64,000 nucleotides of DNA from an uncultured Flavobacteriaceae bacterium (GCA_947502975.1 CANNBV010000002.1:811251-875250), one strand, 5' to 3'. Positions 7,268-17,279 are shown, numbered from the stretch's first letter. Made by a program: numbers and translations. Notes: a model not told the origin generated them from the letters alone.

Positions 7268-10120
7268 ATGCCAAAAAATCCTAAATTAAAATCTATCTTA
7301 ATTATTGGTTCTGGCCCAATTATCATTGGTCAAGCCTGTGAGTTCGATTATTCAGGTTCTCAAGCATTACGATCGTTAAGAGAAGATGGAATTGAGACTA
7401 TTTTAATTAATTCAAATCCAGCAACTATCATGACAGATCCTTCCATGGCTGATCATGTATACTTATTGCCGTTGAATACCAAATCAATAATTAAAATTCT
7501 AAAAGAACACCCACAAATAGATGCTGTATTACCAACTATGGGTGGACAAACAGCTTTAAATTTAGCAATAGAAGCTGATGAAAAAGGGATTTGGGAAGAT
7601 TTTGATGTAGAGATGATAGGTGTTAATATTGATGCCATTAATGTTACAGAAGATAGAGAGCAATTTAGGGAGTTAATGGAAAAAATTGGTGTTGGTATGG
7701 CACCACAAGCTACTGCTTCTTCATTCCTAAAAGGAAAAGAGATAGCTCAAGAATTTGGTTTTCCATTATGTATTCGCTCTTCTTTTACCTTAGGTGGTGC
7801 AGGTGCTGCTATTGTTTATGATGAAAAAGACTTTGATAAGCTACTACGACATGGTTTAGAAATTTCTCCTATCCATGAAGTAATGATAGATAAAGCATTG
7901 CTTGGATGGAAAGAATATGAGTTAGAGCTACTAAGAGACTCTAACGGAAACGTAGTAATTATTTGTTCTATAGAAAATATGGATCCTATGGGTATCCATA
8001 CAGGAGATTCTATTACAGTAGCTCCAGCAATGACACTAAGTGATAGAACCTATCAAAAAATGCGTGATATGGCAATTCATATGATGCGCAGTATCGGTGA
8101 TTTTGCGGGTGGTTGTAATGTACAATTCGCTGTAAGTCCTGATGAAAATGAAGAGATTATTGCTATTGAAATTAACCCTCGTGTTTCACGTTCTTCAGCA
8201 TTAGCAAGTAAAGCAACTGGATATCCAATTGCTAAAATTGCTGCAAAATTGGCATTAGGTTATCATTTAGATGAATTAAATAATCAAATTACTAAATCTA
8301 CTTCGGCCTTATTCGAGCCTACTTTAGATTATGTAATTGTAAAAATACCGCGTTGGAATTTTGATAAGTTTGAAGGTTCTGATAGAACATTAGGTTTACA
8401 AATGAAAGCCGTAGGAGAAGTAATGGGTATTGGACGTTCGTTTCAAGAAGCTCTGCATAAAGCAACGCAATCTCTTGAAATTAAACGTAATGGACTAGGT
8501 GCGGACGGTAAGGAAAATACCAATTACGATGAAGTGATAGAAAAATTAAAGTTTGCCTCATGGGATCGTGTATTTATCATTTACGATGCTATAAAAATGG
8601 GTATTCCTTTAAGTAGAATTTTTGAAATTACTAAAATAGATATGTGGTTCTTAAAACAATATGAAGAACTATATTTCTTAGAAAAAGAGATTTCTACGTT
8701 TAATATTGATTCTATTGATAGAGAACTATTACTTGAAGCAAAGCAAAAAGGCTATGGTGATAGACAGATAGCTCATATGTTGGGGTGTTTAGAAAGTCAG
8801 GTATTTAACAAACGTGAAGAATTAGGCATTAATCGTGTTTATAAATTAGTAGACACCTGTGCTGCTGAGTTTGAAGCGAAAACACCATATTATTATTCAA
8901 CGTTTGAAAGTGATATGCAAACCGCTGATGGTGAACGATATTCTGATAATGAAAGTGTAGTATCTGATAAAAAGAAAATAATTGTTCTCGGATCAGGACC
9001 AAATAGAATCGGTCAAGGTATTGAGTTTGATTATTGTTGTGTCCATGGTGTGTATGCAGCTCAAGAGTGTGGCTACGAAACTATTATGATTAACTGTAAC
9101 CCAGAAACGGTATCAACAGATTTTGACACCGCTGATAAGTTATATTTTGAGCCTGTATTTTGGGAACATATTTATGATATCATCAAGCATGAAAAGCCAG
9201 AGGGTGTTATAGTACAATTAGGCGGGCAGACTGCATTGAAATTAGCTGAAAAATTATCACGCTATGGTGTAAAAATTATAGGAACTAGTTTTGAATCTTT
9301 GGATTTAGCTGAAGACAGAGGAAGTTTTTCAACCTTATTAAAAGAAAATAACATTCCTTATCCAGAGTTTGATACGGCCGAAACAGCAGATGAAGCCTTA
9401 GCCGTAGCTAAAAAATTAGACTTTCCAATACTAGTAAGACCATCTTATGTGCTTGGTGGACAAGGCATGAAAATTGTGATCAATGAGAAAGAACTTGAAG
9501 AACATGTTATTGATCTCTTAAATAAAATTCCGAATAATAAGTTATTATTAGACCACTATTTAGAAGGAGCCATTGAAGCTGAGGCAGATGCTATTTGTGA
9601 TGGTGAAGAAGTTTATATTATAGGGATTATGGAACACATAGAGCCTTGTGGTATTCACTCTGGCGATAGTAACTCTACATTACCACCATTTAATCTTGGC
9701 GAATTTGTGATGCAACAAATTAAAGATCATACCAAAAAGATTGCGCTAGCTTTAAATACGGTAGGTCTTATAAATATTCAGTTTGCTATAAAAGACGATA
9801 AAGTTTACATTATTGAAGCAAATCCAAGAGCATCTCGAACAGTGCCATTCATAGCAAAAGCTTATGGAGAGCCATATGTGAATTATGCAACAAAACTTAT
9901 GCTAGGAGAGAAGAAAGTTAAAGACTTTAATTTTAACCCTCAGCTTGAAGGCTATGCTATCAAGCAACCAGTATTCTCATTTAATAAGTTCCCTAATGTG
10001 GATAAAACTTTGGGTCCAGAAATGAAAAGTACAGGGGAAAGTATCTTATTTATAGATAGCTTAAAAGATGATGAGTTTTATGATTTATACTCACGTAGAA
10101 AAATGTATTTGAGTAAATAG
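7268..10120 (+). CDS. carB: Carbamoyl-phosphate synthase large subunit (short form)
   Basis: 950 residues with the duplicated ATP-grasp architecture: first half opens with SILIIGSGPIIIGQACEFDY, second half with IIVLGSGPNRIGQGIEFDY near residue 574. It makes carbamoyl phosphate from bicarbonate, ammonia (from CarA glutaminase) and two ATP, for arginine and pyrimidines. The E. coli protein is 1073 residues; this one stops after the second ATP-grasp region and lacks the C-terminal MGS-like allosteric domain. I recall similar lengths for other flavobacteria, so it is probably a lineage trait and not a truncation. carA is not adjacent. A terminator follows. Confidence 0.95.
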   Translation: MPKNPKLKSILIIGSGPIIIGQACEFDYSGSQALRSLREDGIETILINSNPATIMTDPSMADHVYLLPLNTKSIIKILKEHPQIDAVLPTMGGQTALNLAIEADEKGIWEDFDVEMIGVNIDAINVTEDREQFRELMEKIGVGMAPQATASSFLKGKEIAQEFGFPLCIRSSFTLGGAGAAIVYDEKDFDKLLRHGLEISPIHEVMIDKALLGWKEYELELLRDSNGNVVIICSIENMDPMGIHTGDSITVAPAMTLSDRTYQKMRDMAIHMMRSIGDFAGGCNVQFAVSPDENEEIIAIEINPRVSRSSALASKATGYPIAKIAAKLALGYHLDELNNQITKSTSALFEPTLDYVIVKIPRWNFDKFEGSDRTLGLQMKAVGEVMGIGRSFQEALHKATQSLEIKRNGLGADGKENTNYDEVIEKLKFASWDRVFIIYDAIKMGIPLSRIFEITKIDMWFLKQYEELYFLEKEISTFNIDSIDRELLLEAKQKGYGDRQIAHMLGCLESQVFNKREELGINRVYKLVDTCAAEFEAKTPYYYSTFESDMQTADGERYSDNESVVSDKKKIIVLGSGPNRIGQGIEFDYCCVHGVYAAQECGYETIMINCNPETVSTDFDTADKLYFEPVFWEHIYDIIKHEKPEGVIVQLGGQTALKLAEKLSRYGVKIIGTSFESLDLAEDRGSFSTLLKENNIPYPEFDTAETADEALAVAKKLDFPILVRPSYVLGGQGMKIVINEKELEEHVIDLLNKIPNNKLLLDHYLEGAIEAEADAICDGEEVYIIGIMEHIEPCGIHSGDSNSTLPPFNLGEFVMQQIKDHTKKIALALNTVGLINIQFAIKDDKVYIIEANPRASRTVPFIAKAYGEPYVNYATKLMLGEKKVKDFNFNPQLEGYAIKQPVFSFNKFPNVDKTLGPEMKSTGESILFIDSLKDDEFYDLYSRRKMYLSK

Positions 10121-10143
10121 TTTTTACATATTTTATAAAAATT

Positions 10144-10170
10144 AAGGTCGCTTTTAAGCGGCCTTTTTTG
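10144..10170 (+). terminator. Intrinsic terminator after carB
   Basis: AAGGTCGCTT (10144-10153) pairs with AAGCGGCCTT (10156-10165), one G-U wobble, followed by T residues. Confidence 0.85.
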
Positions 10171-10237
10171 TTGCCCTAAATAAAATTCCCAACAAAAATA
10201 ATCGCTGTGTTGTCATATTTTAATTTAGTGAAAGTAT

Positions 10238-10281
10238 CGATGAAATGCATTTCATCGGTATTTTTTGTAATTTCATCGGTG
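10238..10281 (+). promoter_or_regulatory. Palindrome plus repeated half-site upstream of the metalloprotease gene
   Basis: A perfect 20-base palindrome, CGATGAAATGCATTTCATCG (10238-10257), is followed by a further copy of its right half, ATTTCATCGGT (10270-10280), 21 bases after the first (10249-10259). Each forward half is followed by a T run. Spacing of two helical turns suggests a multi-site operator for a dimeric regulator. No convincing -33/-7 pair could be placed between it and the ATG at 10338. Confidence 0.5.
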
Positions 10282-10337
10282 TTTTTTTGAATTAAAGTAA
10301 TATATTAGCTTCTAAAATTATCAAAACCCCTAATTTA

Positions 10338-13300
10338 ATGAAACACTATTACCTTTTACCCTTAGTTATTTTTGTCTTTTGTTTATCATGTGTAAATGTT
10401 TATGGACAAAATATTCAGCCATCAAATAATGTGACAAATCAAGAGCCTAATCCTAACTTTTGTGGAACAGATTTTTTTCATAATATAAAAATGGAAAATG
10501 ATCCTATTTATAGAGCACGTCATATAAATGCTATCCAATCTATTCAAAAAATTAGTTCGCAAAAAACAATTTTACCAGGAGGTATTTTGCAAGTTCCTGT
10601 TGTAGTTCATGTAATGCATAAAGGAGAAGCTATTGGTACTGGTACTAATATTTCAGATGAAGATGTAAAATTAGGAATACAATATTTAAATAATTATTGG
10701 AGAAAGGTTTCTGGGTCTGAGGGAGATGGAGATGGAGTAGATATGAAAATTGAATTTGCTTTGGCAGTTCAGGATGAAAATGGTAATTGTACAAATGGAA
10801 TAGATCGAGTAGATATGAGCGGTGTACCTGCCTATGTTAGTAATGGTGTGAATAGGTTAAATACTGATGGTATACCAGATTATAGCTCTGGAGGTGGTAT
10901 AAATTCTTTAAAGGAATATAGTATTTGGGATACAACAGAATATTATAATGTTTGGATTGTTGATGAAATTGATAATAAGAATTGTTCAGGACCAGGTTCA
11001 TTTACTGCTGGATATGCATATTATGCATCAGCACATGGACAGCTTTATGATGGTTCAGTAGTGTTAATATGTTCTTATTTAAATGAATCTTCTTCAACGT
11101 GGGCACATGAAATGGGACATGCATTTAACTTACCTCATACTTTTGATGGAGATGATTCTAATGGAGATGGAATTGGAGATCAATGTGGAGATGATGGAAT
11201 TGCAGATACGCCAAGTCATATAAGAACGTCTTCAATTAGCCCTTCAATTTATTTTGACTGTAATAATAATGATGCAAATACTTGTGATGCATTATTTAAC
11301 CAAATCACTAATCCAGATACTGGGTTTGTTAGAAATACTGGTACACATCAAGATCATATGCATAATTATATGGATTACACTGGATGTGCTACAGAGTTTA
11401 CTGGAGGGCAAAGGTCGGTAGTAACCAATGCATTAAATGTAACTAGAGCTTCCTTTTTAACTAGCCCTGCATTAACTCCACCAGCAACTGCAACTGTTTA
11501 TTTTACTTCTACAGCCACTAGTGCATGTTTAGGTAATGATATTACGTTTTATGATGAATCAACTTGTACACCAAATACATATACCAATACAGGGTATGAT
11601 AATGTAACATTTGCTTGGACTTTTGATAATGGAGTTGATACACCTTACACTTCTACATTACAAAACCCAACAATAACATTTAGTAATTCTGGTACTTATG
11701 ATGTTACATTAGAGATAACAAATCCAGCAGGCACAACTAGTTTGACCAAAACAGGAAACATTGCTGTTACTTCTGGAGTAGCAGCTTCGTGTTCAATTTC
11801 TAGTACTAATAACGATAATAACTTTTCTAACGGAGTTACAAACGTATCTTTTAACAACTTGAATAACTCAACAAGTACATTCATTCCAGCTAGTGCAATG
11901 CAAGATTTTACTTGTACAGATAATACAGATATCTACATGGGGTTTGCTTATGATTTAGATGTAACTTATCAGTCTAGAAACGATGGAGGTCAGAACTTAG
12001 AAGTTTGGATTGATTGGGATAATAGTGGGACTTTTGACACAAATAACACTAATGGTGTTAATGAAAGAGTATTAATAGATAATATTCCAGCTAGCACTAC
12101 AAATGTAGCATCAGCAAGTATAACTCCACCAGCTACTGCAGTGCTTAATACATTATTAAGAATGCGTGTGATTTCTGATTATAATCAAGCACCTACTTTG
12201 TGTGGTAATGGTTTTGTACAGCGTGCTGATGATTATGGTGTTTATGTTAAACCAGCTTGTACGCCTCCTAGTGCAGGAATTACCAATAATTCTGGATTTG
12301 TAGAGTTAACATGTATTGCACCTTCTATTAGTTTAACGGCGACTGGAGGTGTAAGTTATCAATGGGATAATAATAAAGGAATTGATCCAAACATAACCGT
12401 AACAGAACCTGGTACATATAATGTAATTGTTACAAGTGCTGATGGGTGTACAGATACAGAAAGTATTATAATTACAGAGAATAAACCAGCACCTAGTGCA
12501 GTTATTACTAACAATACTGGAAGCACTGCATTAACTTGCTCTGTTTCTTCAATTAGTTTAACGGCTTCAGGAGGAGTTAGTTACAGCTGGGATAATTCTT
12601 TAGGAAATAATGCATCCGTATCAATAACGACTTCAGGAACTTATACTGTTACTGTAACTGCAGCTAATGGTTGTATAGACACAGAAAGTATAACTATAAC
12701 TAATGAGGCAGCGACACCTTCATCATGTACTCCATCTAGTTTTAATGATAATGGTAATTTTGGTTGTGGTGTAACTAATGTTAATTTCAACACAATATCT
12801 AATGCAACAAGTACTTATGTGCCGCCTGGAGCAATAAATGATTTTATTTGTTCTAATAATACAACTTTAGTAGTGTCAACAGCCTACAGCTTGAGTATTG
12901 ATTATAGAGCAAGAGTAGATGGAGATCAGAATTTAGAAGTTTGGATTGATTGGGATAATAATGGGAATTTTGAACTTTCAAATAGTAATGGTAATAATGA
13001 GCAAGTTCTAATAGATAATATAACCCAAGGTACTACTGGATCACCAACAGTAAATGTAACACCACCATCAACAACAGTATTAGGTGTATTATTAAGAATG
13101 CGAGTGATATCTTCTTATAATGGTGCTCCAAATATGTGTGGGTCATCAACGCTACAACGTATAGATGATTATGGTGTCTCAGTAAATACAACTTTAAGTA
13201 CTAATGAAGTTAATGGAGTTAATTCTGGTATTAAAATTTATCCTAACCCTGTTGAAACTCATTTAAATGTTTCTTTAGGAAGTACTCAAGCTGTTAAAGG

Positions 13301-13454
13301 TTATGAAGTTTATGATATTAGTGGTAAAAAGTTAATAAATAAAGAAACAAAATCATTAGAAAATATAAACGTATCTAATTTGCCAAGTGGTTTTTACTTT
13401 TTAAAAATAAAAACAGATTTAGGTGAGTCAGTTAGTAAATTTGTAAAGAAATAA
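10338..13454 (+). CDS. Secreted M43-like zinc metalloprotease with PKD, GEVED and T9SS sorting domains
   Basis: 1038 residues. Order: signal peptide (1-24); protease domain with zinc motif HEMGHAFNLPH starting at His257 and a Met-turn segment NYMDYTGC; a PKD-like domain about 390-480; a first GEVED-type domain about 540-635 (NLEVWIDWDNSGTFD); two short Ig-like repeats about 645-790 (TATGGVSYQWDN, TASGGVSYSWDN); a second GEVED domain about 850-948; and a T9SS type A C-terminal domain (IYPNPVE ... SKFVKK). It should be exported by T9SS and digest proteins outside the cell. In pappalysins the motif is HExxHxxGxxH; here the Gly is Asn. A shared terminator follows. Confidence 0.88.
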   Translation: MKHYYLLPLVIFVFCLSCVNVYGQNIQPSNNVTNQEPNPNFCGTDFFHNIKMENDPIYRARHINAIQSIQKISSQKTILPGGILQVPVVVHVMHKGEAIGTGTNISDEDVKLGIQYLNNYWRKVSGSEGDGDGVDMKIEFALAVQDENGNCTNGIDRVDMSGVPAYVSNGVNRLNTDGIPDYSSGGGINSLKEYSIWDTTEYYNVWIVDEIDNKNCSGPGSFTAGYAYYASAHGQLYDGSVVLICSYLNESSSTWAHEMGHAFNLPHTFDGDDSNGDGIGDQCGDDGIADTPSHIRTSSISPSIYFDCNNNDANTCDALFNQITNPDTGFVRNTGTHQDHMHNYMDYTGCATEFTGGQRSVVTNALNVTRASFLTSPALTPPATATVYFTSTATSACLGNDITFYDESTCTPNTYTNTGYDNVTFAWTFDNGVDTPYTSTLQNPTITFSNSGTYDVTLEITNPAGTTSLTKTGNIAVTSGVAASCSISSTNNDNNFSNGVTNVSFNNLNNSTSTFIPASAMQDFTCTDNTDIYMGFAYDLDVTYQSRNDGGQNLEVWIDWDNSGTFDTNNTNGVNERVLIDNIPASTTNVASASITPPATAVLNTLLRMRVISDYNQAPTLCGNGFVQRADDYGVYVKPACTPPSAGITNNSGFVELTCIAPSISLTATGGVSYQWDNNKGIDPNITVTEPGTYNVIVTSADGCTDTESIIITENKPAPSAVITNNTGSTALTCSVSSISLTASGGVSYSWDNSLGNNASVSITTSGTYTVTVTAANGCIDTESITITNEAATPSSCTPSSFNDNGNFGCGVTNVNFNTISNATSTYVPPGAINDFICSNNTTLVVSTAYSLSIDYRARVDGDQNLEVWIDWDNNGNFELSNSNGNNEQVLIDNITQGTTGSPTVNVTPPSTTVLGVLLRMRVISSYNGAPNMCGSSTLQRIDDYGVSVNTTLSTNEVNGVNSGIKIYPNPVETHLNVSLGSTQAVKGYEVYDISGKKLINKETKSLENINVSNLPSGFYFLKIKTDLGESVSKFVKK

Positions 13455-13478
13455 AGTTTAATGAAAAAGAAAAGTAAT

Positions 13479-13505
13479 AAAAAAGCCGCTTTAAGCGGCT
13501 TTTTT
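13479..13505. terminator. Bidirectional intrinsic terminator
   Basis: A/T-flanked hairpin with GCCGCTT (13485-13491) and AAGCGGC (13493-13499), A run before and T run after, so it can end both the protease transcript and the long minus-strand operon that arrives from the right. Confidence 0.85.
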
Positions 13506-13534
13506 ATTTACAAATAAATTTAAATTTTAGACTA

Positions 13535-14185
13535 TTAATTAATACTAAAAATATAGTTACGCTCTGCCATAACTGTCTTTTCATGAATACAGTCAAGAAT
13601 AAACTTGTATTTAGAGGCTATTTCATTAATTCTATTGATGTTACAATCCTCAGATAAGATTATGAGTACAGTTTTGTCTGAACGTTGTGATAAACTATAG
13701 AAAAGTTTTTCAAAGTATTCGAAGTTTTCACCACAGTACCATGCTTTTTCTTTTATGTTTTTTGCATTTTTGGGATAATATGGAGGGTTAATAAGAATAT
13801 AGTCGAAGTCCAATTTCTTAATATTTGTAAATAAATCTGAATATATAGCTTGAACTTTTAACTTGTTCTTCTCTGAAGCATCATTTAAAGCACTTAAAGC
13901 CGTTTTATTGATGTCTGAAGCCGTTACTGTTGCACCTTTTGATGAGGCCAACAAAGAAATAATTCCAGAACCACAACCTAATTCTAAAACTGTTTTATCT
14001 TTTAAGTCAATAGGTTTTATATAATTTAATAGAATTTTAGTACTTAAGGTAAAGTGTGGAGGGAATACATTTGGCTGAACTATAACTTCTATATTTTCGT
14101 AAACGTATTTTCTTGGTCTAGAAAAACGTTGTTCATATATGAATTTAAAAAAAGGATGCGTTATTTTTTTTATTAATTTTCTCAT
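13535..14185 (-). CDS. Class I SAM methyltransferase, MTS/HemK-like (NPPY motif)
   Basis: 216 residues. SAM-binding motif I is VLELGCGSGIISLLAS (about 66-81), acidic D91 follows, and motif IV is NPPYYP (133-138). NPPY normally marks enzymes that methylate a planar nitrogen (N6-adenine, N5-glutamine), which differs from the other methyltransferases in this run. The target is unknown. It is the last gene of the minus-strand operon; its start overlaps the stop of the upstream radical SAM gene by one base. Confidence 0.82.
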   Translation of the reverse strand: MRKLIKKITHPFFKFIYEQRFSRPRKYVYENIEVIVQPNVFPPHFTLSTKILLNYIKPIDLKDKTVLELGCGSGIISLLASSKGATVTASDINKTALSALNDASEKNKLKVQAIYSDLFTNIKKLDFDYILINPPYYPKNAKNIKEKAWYCGENFEYFEKLFYSLSQRSDKTVLIILSEDCNINRINEIASKYKFILDCIHEKTVMAERNYIFSIN

Positions 14186-15714
14186 TATTCAGAATAAAAC
14201 CCTTGAATTTCTGGTTGTCTGTATTTCCAAATTTTATGCAATGCTTTTATTTCATATGGATATTTATAGATTTGATTTTGATACCTGACTTTTGCAATAT
14301 TCCTTAATATTTTTTTCTTAATGCCTTTAATTCTAAAATCTGAAGCTGTAGGGTAGTATCCATTTAAAACTGTTTCAAAGTTCTTTATTTTATCTACCAT
14401 TTCCGGCGTTAACCATGGTGTTAACGGGTTTTTTCGTAAATCGAATTTTTCCCATTCAGGATTAAGCCAATCTTCTAATTTTTTAGGAAAACTAAACCCT
14501 GCTTTTTGAATTTGTTCATATAATTCAGAGCCTTCTGTAGCTACAGGGCTATATAGGTAAATAATAATTTCTGAATTCGGGTTTAATGCTTTAATCTCTC
14601 TAATAAAATTTATGTCTTCATTAATTTGATTCATTACTTTTTCTGAAGAATCAGCTGGCATACCCAGTACAAAAGAAAATTCTGGAATAATACCAATTGG
14701 AGCTAACCGTTTTGCAAAATCTTTAATGGTTTGTCCTGTTTGTGTTCCTCCTTTGTTCATTTGTTTTAAGATATCATCATTACCCGTTTCTGCTCCTAAA
14801 AAAATCATTTTGCAACCTGCTTTTTTCATGGTTATAAGGTCATCATCACTATATTTATTAATAGTATCAATTCTACCTTCCCCCCACCAAGTAATATTGT
14901 CGTTCATTACTAAGTTCGAAAATTCGATAATACGTTTTCTAGATGTAAAAAAATTATTATCATGAAACTCTATAGCATCAATGCCATAATTGTCTTTAAA
15001 ATATTTCACATCATTATATACAGTTTTAGCCGATTTAGCTTTCCATCTTCCATTATAAATGGGAACTACAGCACAAAAAGAGCATGTAAATGGACAACCA
15101 AGGCTAGAGTGGTAGGAGAATGTCCGTTTTCCTAAAAATGTTTTGCTTAGATAATGCTTTAAGTCGTAGAATTTATTAAGATGAGCGTAAGGCAAAGGAG
15201 GTAATGTATCTTGCTCTAATAATTTTTCTTTTGGTGTTTGTATAATGTTTTCTTTTTCATCTAAATAAATAATATTTTTTATGTTTTTAATTTCTGAATA
15301 CTTGTTATTTTCCAATGCATCTAGAAGTGAAGGAAAAGCTACATCCCCTGGACCATTAACAATATAATCTACAAAGTCTGCTTGAATACTAACTTTAAAT
15401 TGATTAGATGCAAAATAACCTCCCCAAATTGTAATACATTTTGGGTATTGTTCTTTTATTTTTTTTGTAAAAGGAATCGCTTGCTTTAATTGTGGTCCAG
15501 GCATAACCGTAGAGCAAAAGTATTTAAATTCACCAGTATCAAAATAGGTTTTAATTTTTTTCCAAGGGTTTTGTTCCAGATTACCATCAACAAATACAAA
15601 ATCGTATTTACCATGTATAGAGGCCCCTACTTGAAGAATAGAATTAGGGATTCTATGCTTAGCATTAGCACTTCTTGGGTTAAATATTAAAGTTTTATTA
15701 ATAATCTTTTTCAT
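14185..15714 (-). CDS. B12-binding-domain radical SAM protein (1 of 3)
   Basis: 509 residues. The N-terminal about 150 residues look like a B12-binding Rossmann domain (TIWGGYFAS, ADFVDYIVNGPGDVAFPSLL). The radical SAM core follows with CPFTCSFC (C207, C211, C214), then FHDNNFF and GAETGNDDIL. The C-terminal about 130 residues are unique to this copy and less like those of the other two. Proteins of this class often methylate unactivated carbons or phosphinates, or rearrange rings, but the substrate cannot be read. The last base overlaps the next gene start. Confidence 0.85.
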   Translation of the reverse strand: MKKIINKTLIFNPRSANAKHRIPNSILQVGASIHGKYDFVFVDGNLEQNPWKKIKTYFDTGEFKYFCSTVMPGPQLKQAIPFTKKIKEQYPKCITIWGGYFASNQFKVSIQADFVDYIVNGPGDVAFPSLLDALENNKYSEIKNIKNIIYLDEKENIIQTPKEKLLEQDTLPPLPYAHLNKFYDLKHYLSKTFLGKRTFSYHSSLGCPFTCSFCAVVPIYNGRWKAKSAKTVYNDVKYFKDNYGIDAIEFHDNNFFTSRKRIIEFSNLVMNDNITWWGEGRIDTINKYSDDDLITMKKAGCKMIFLGAETGNDDILKQMNKGGTQTGQTIKDFAKRLAPIGIIPEFSFVLGMPADSSEKVMNQINEDINFIREIKALNPNSEIIIYLYSPVATEGSELYEQIQKAGFSFPKKLEDWLNPEWEKFDLRKNPLTPWLTPEMVDKIKNFETVLNGYYPTASDFRIKGIKKKILRNIAKVRYQNQIYKYPYEIKALHKIWKYRQPEIQGFYSE

Positions 15715-16451
15715 TATAATTTTTGGATCAAATAATTTGGGTTTTTTGCAACAATCTTAAAATTAGAATTATGTTTTATTTCTTTAATGAATTTGGCACT
15801 TCCAAAACTCAAATGGTCTGCTGAATCGTCTATTAAAATATATCCACCATGTATCATATTCTTTGAAACGTTATTAAAGTCTTTTTTAGTTTGTTCAAAG
15901 CTATGGTCTCCATCAATATAACAAAACGAAATCTCTTTGTTTATCTTAAAACTTCTATTAAAAACATCTATGAATTCATTATTGTTTTTCCAAATGTCAA
16001 AAAATGCATCAGAAGTTAAATGGCATGCATTGGGGATCATATCAGGATGCAATAGTTGAACAGAATTAATATAGGCATTTTTAATATATTTCATGAAGCT
16101 TAGTCTGCTTATTTTTGGATTACCATCTATATGCGAGTTTTTATTTGTTTTACTGTCATTATATCCTTCATAAACCCAAGTATCACAACTAATAAAAGGT
16201 GTTTTTTGTTTGTTATGAGATTTTAATAGATGACATATTAAATTTGCAGATAAACCACCATAACTCCCTATCTCCATAATAATTCCATTATGAGGCATAT
16301 TTTTAATAGCATAGTCTATTAAATAAATGTTACCCTCATGTAACATACCGCCTCCTATTACAGATGATGGCAAACGCCTTATAAAGTAATCTTTAGGAAT
16401 AGTCTTAATATCCTTTCTAAATTGTAATGCTTTAACTATTTTTTTTAGCAT
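15714..16451 (-). CDS. Class I SAM methyltransferase, Methyltransf_24/CmcI-like
   Basis: 245 residues. The SAM motif is EIGSYGGLSANLICHLL (from residue 60) and a second motif FCYIDGDHSFEQTKKDF matches the IDGDHSY..V..D pattern of the Methyltransf_24 group, whose members often O-methylate sugars. IDDSADH near residue 207 may bind a metal. This points to a glycan O-methyltransferase, by inference. It shares one base with the downstream radical SAM gene. Confidence 0.8.
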   Translation of the reverse strand: MLKKIVKALQFRKDIKTIPKDYFIRRLPSSVIGGGMLHEGNIYLIDYAIKNMPHNGIIMEIGSYGGLSANLICHLLKSHNKQKTPFISCDTWVYEGYNDSKTNKNSHIDGNPKISRLSFMKYIKNAYINSVQLLHPDMIPNACHLTSDAFFDIWKNNNEFIDVFNRSFKINKEISFCYIDGDHSFEQTKKDFNNVSKNMIHGGYILIDDSADHLSFGSAKFIKEIKHNSNFKIVAKNPNYLIQKL

Positions 16452-16454
16452 AAC

Positions 16455-17279
16455 TTAAGTGTCTTTTGTATATGTTGCGTAATAAATTTTAGGCTTTTTT
16501 GAAAAAAAAGATTTGACAAAATTTTTAATAGGGTTGTATGAAAAAATATATATGCCATTTCTTTTAAAAAACAATTTATCATCAAAACTTAAATACCCTT
16601 TTGTATTTTTATACAGTAGGGGAATACCATAGCTTTTTTTGAAATCGTTATTTGTTTTTTCAAGTTGCTTTTTTGCTATAATGGGGTTTTTATAAAATGC
16701 TAAACCTGTAAATAGAATAGTCCCATTTGTACTTAATATTTTTTTTGCATCCTCAAATACTTTTTGTGGATTTTGAAAAAAAGCCCAATTCCTATTAAAT
16801 ATAATTAAATCAAATGCTTCCTGAATCCTAAAAATTTCATCAGGATATAATTGAATAGATATGTATTTTGAGTTATAATACTTATTAGCCCCTAAGCCAT
16901 CGTACTTGTCAGTAAATAAATCTAAAGCGACAAGTTGATGATTCTTTTTTGTTAAATAATTAGAAAGCCACCCATTCCATGCGCCGACATCTAAAATCTT
17001 TAAATTTGTTTTACCTTCTATTGTTTTGTCAATAAACTTAATATCTTTCTGTCTTTCCAACCATTGGGAAGTATGCATTGAAAAGGGTAAGTTTTCATAG
17101 AGTTTTGTGTTTGTAATTTTTAATTTATTTAAACCTCTATAGGCTTCAAAACTTTTTAGAAAATAATTTACTTGTTGAGAATCCTCGTCACTAATTAAGT
17201 TATAAATACCATCGAGGTGATAGTTTTCTAAATCATTTAAAGATAAAAAAACCTTGTTATTTGGATGCCATATTTTCAT
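16455..17279 (-). CDS. Class I SAM methyltransferase (Methyltransf_11-like)
   Basis: 274 residues. Motif I is ILDVGAWNGWLSNYL (95-109) and motif II is LVALDLF. FDLIIFNRNWAFFQNPQKVFEDAKKILSTNGTILFTG is split over the usual motif IV to VI region. The N-terminal 80 residues (WHPNNKVFLSLNDLENYHL) precede the fold and may bind substrate. The start lies inside the 3' end of the flippase gene (23-base overlap), so translation is likely coupled. Confidence 0.8.
   Translation of the reverse strand: MKIWHPNNKVFLSLNDLENYHLDGIYNLISDEDSQQVNYFLKSFEAYRGLNKLKITNTKLYENLPFSMHTSQWLERQKDIKFIDKTIEGKTNLKILDVGAWNGWLSNYLTKKNHQLVALDLFTDKYDGLGANKYYNSKYISIQLYPDEIFRIQEAFDLIIFNRNWAFFQNPQKVFEDAKKILSTNGTILFTGLAFYKNPIIAKKQLEKTNNDFKKSYGIPLLYKNTKGYLSFDDKLFFKRNGIYIFSYNPIKNFVKSFFSKKPKIYYATYTKDT

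Noticed and set aside
7268-10120. CarB as a frameshifted pseudogene
   Set aside because: The frame is intact, ends normally, and is followed at once by a terminator; the short form appears to be normal for the lineage.
10290-10337. Core promoter of the metalloprotease gene
   Set aside because: TATATTAG at about 10301 resembles a -7 box, but the nearest TTTG elements are 11 or 33 bases away, outside the normal range.
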